DNA of 64,000 bases from Psococerastis gibbosa. Lineage: Eukaryota > Arthropoda > Insecta > Psocodea > Psocidae. Under the pieces are notes generated by a model, which saw only the letters and a program-made list of their open reading frames with translations, made no database searches and was not told where the DNA came from. Positions 63,569-64,000 of the stretch are shown here, in pieces. The position numbers were made by a program, and so were the translations under genes. Positions within the stretch are counted from its first letter, which is position 1. Every line of letters begins with the position of its first letter. Location of the stretch: assembly GCA_963971405.1 (NCBI GenBank), contig OZ020489.1:3348001-3412000 (forward strand), read 5' to 3'.

Positions 63569-64000
63569 CTGTATGTCTTGTTAGCAGTAAGCTATACGCA
63601 GAATCAGTCGTAACGCGGTGAAGCCACGTGAAATTTAGTGAATGATCTGGTTATTAACTTTGTAAAACTTACTGTCACTCATGGTAAACATTAAAATATA
63701 TAGCCTACTTTCTCTAATAGGTAATTAATTCAATCGAGCACAAGGGGGGCCCGGGAGAATATTTGTGAAAAATAGGACTGAAATAGTGGGGTTTTACGCA
63801 TTTTGGGAACCTAATGGGGGGAGGGAGGCTAGCCCCCCCCCCCCCATAGATTCGCGCCTGCTGTATGTCTTGTTAGCAGTAAGCTATACGCAGAATCAGT
63901 CGTAACGCGGCGAAGCCACGTGAAATTTTTGAGTTGTAGTTCGAATGATTTGACGGCAGAATTAGAGAAGGTATTTTTGTATTTTTGTTTAGGTACCAAA

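Larger units (their letters stand above)
62632..63960 (+). repeat. local triplication with a hAT insertion in two units
   Basis: CACTCATGGTAAA(T/C)ATTAAAATAT begins units near 62632, 63136 and 63676. GTCTTGTTAGCAGTAAGCTA, CGCAGAATCAGTCGTAACGC and GTGAAGCCACGTGAAA recur near 62785, 63576 and 63868. Units 2 and 3 contain the hAT MITE between CTGTAT and CTTGTTAGC; unit 1 does not. Unit 3 lacks the left half of the MITE and ~170 bp before it. Confidence 0.85.

Overview
The window is AT-rich animal nuclear DNA. It holds one spliced protein-coding gene at its left edge, followed by about 57 kb of dense, nested transposon and repeat sequence. Spliced exons with GT/AG borders, tRNA-like SINEs, non-LTR retrotransposon fragments and many MITEs point to an invertebrate metazoan. 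The sequence alone does not let me name the phylum.

Gene (491-5644, + strand): five exons encode the last ~471 residues of a Bin3/MEPCE-type 7SK snRNA 5'-gamma-phosphate methyltransferase. The exons read through all four junctions in frame (one split codon, three phase-0 junctions). They carry the family's entry motif around YGNY-YYGYRN, the SAM-binding loop VLDIGCNIGH, the acidic GLDID strand, the [15 protein letters not shown] block, RPGG-LVLE and the GFRRP end. Upstream exons lie outside the window. Introns 1 and 2 contain non-LTR RNase H-type tails. Intron 2 also contains a PIF/Harbinger element with a remnant of the transposase N-terminus. The end of the last exon is tandemly repeated about 3.5 times downstream, and the fourth unit is split by a transposon.

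Rest of the window (7.2-64 kb): I see no other convincing host gene. I grouped the repeats into families by reading. (A) A ~0.85-0.9 kb element with subterminal inverted GCTTTCCAATTTAT motifs and an internal (CAGA)n tract; twelve numbered copies or joined copies between 22 and 62 kb. (B) PIF/Harbinger-like foldback MITEs with 3-bp CWG target duplications, three with related empty sites inside the window. (C) Foldback MITEs with TWA duplications. (F) Hairpin elements with an asymmetric tail and 9-13 bp duplications. Many short hAT-like MITEs with CAGTGGCGG- or CAGGGACG-type ends, 8-bp duplications and long G/C runs. tRNA-like SINE families S1, S2 and G. Dispersed families D, E, H and I. Fragments of at least three kinds of non-LTR retrotransposon, including a frameshifted reverse transcriptase tail at 20 kb. 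Several local tandem duplications are also present.

Nesting gives relative ages: C and B inside A, F and H inside SINEs, B plus F inside the duplicated gene tail, and hAT inside a LINE. All family groupings and target duplications come from reading by eye. No alignment or database search was run, so copy borders are accurate to a few bases only where a target duplication is quoted.
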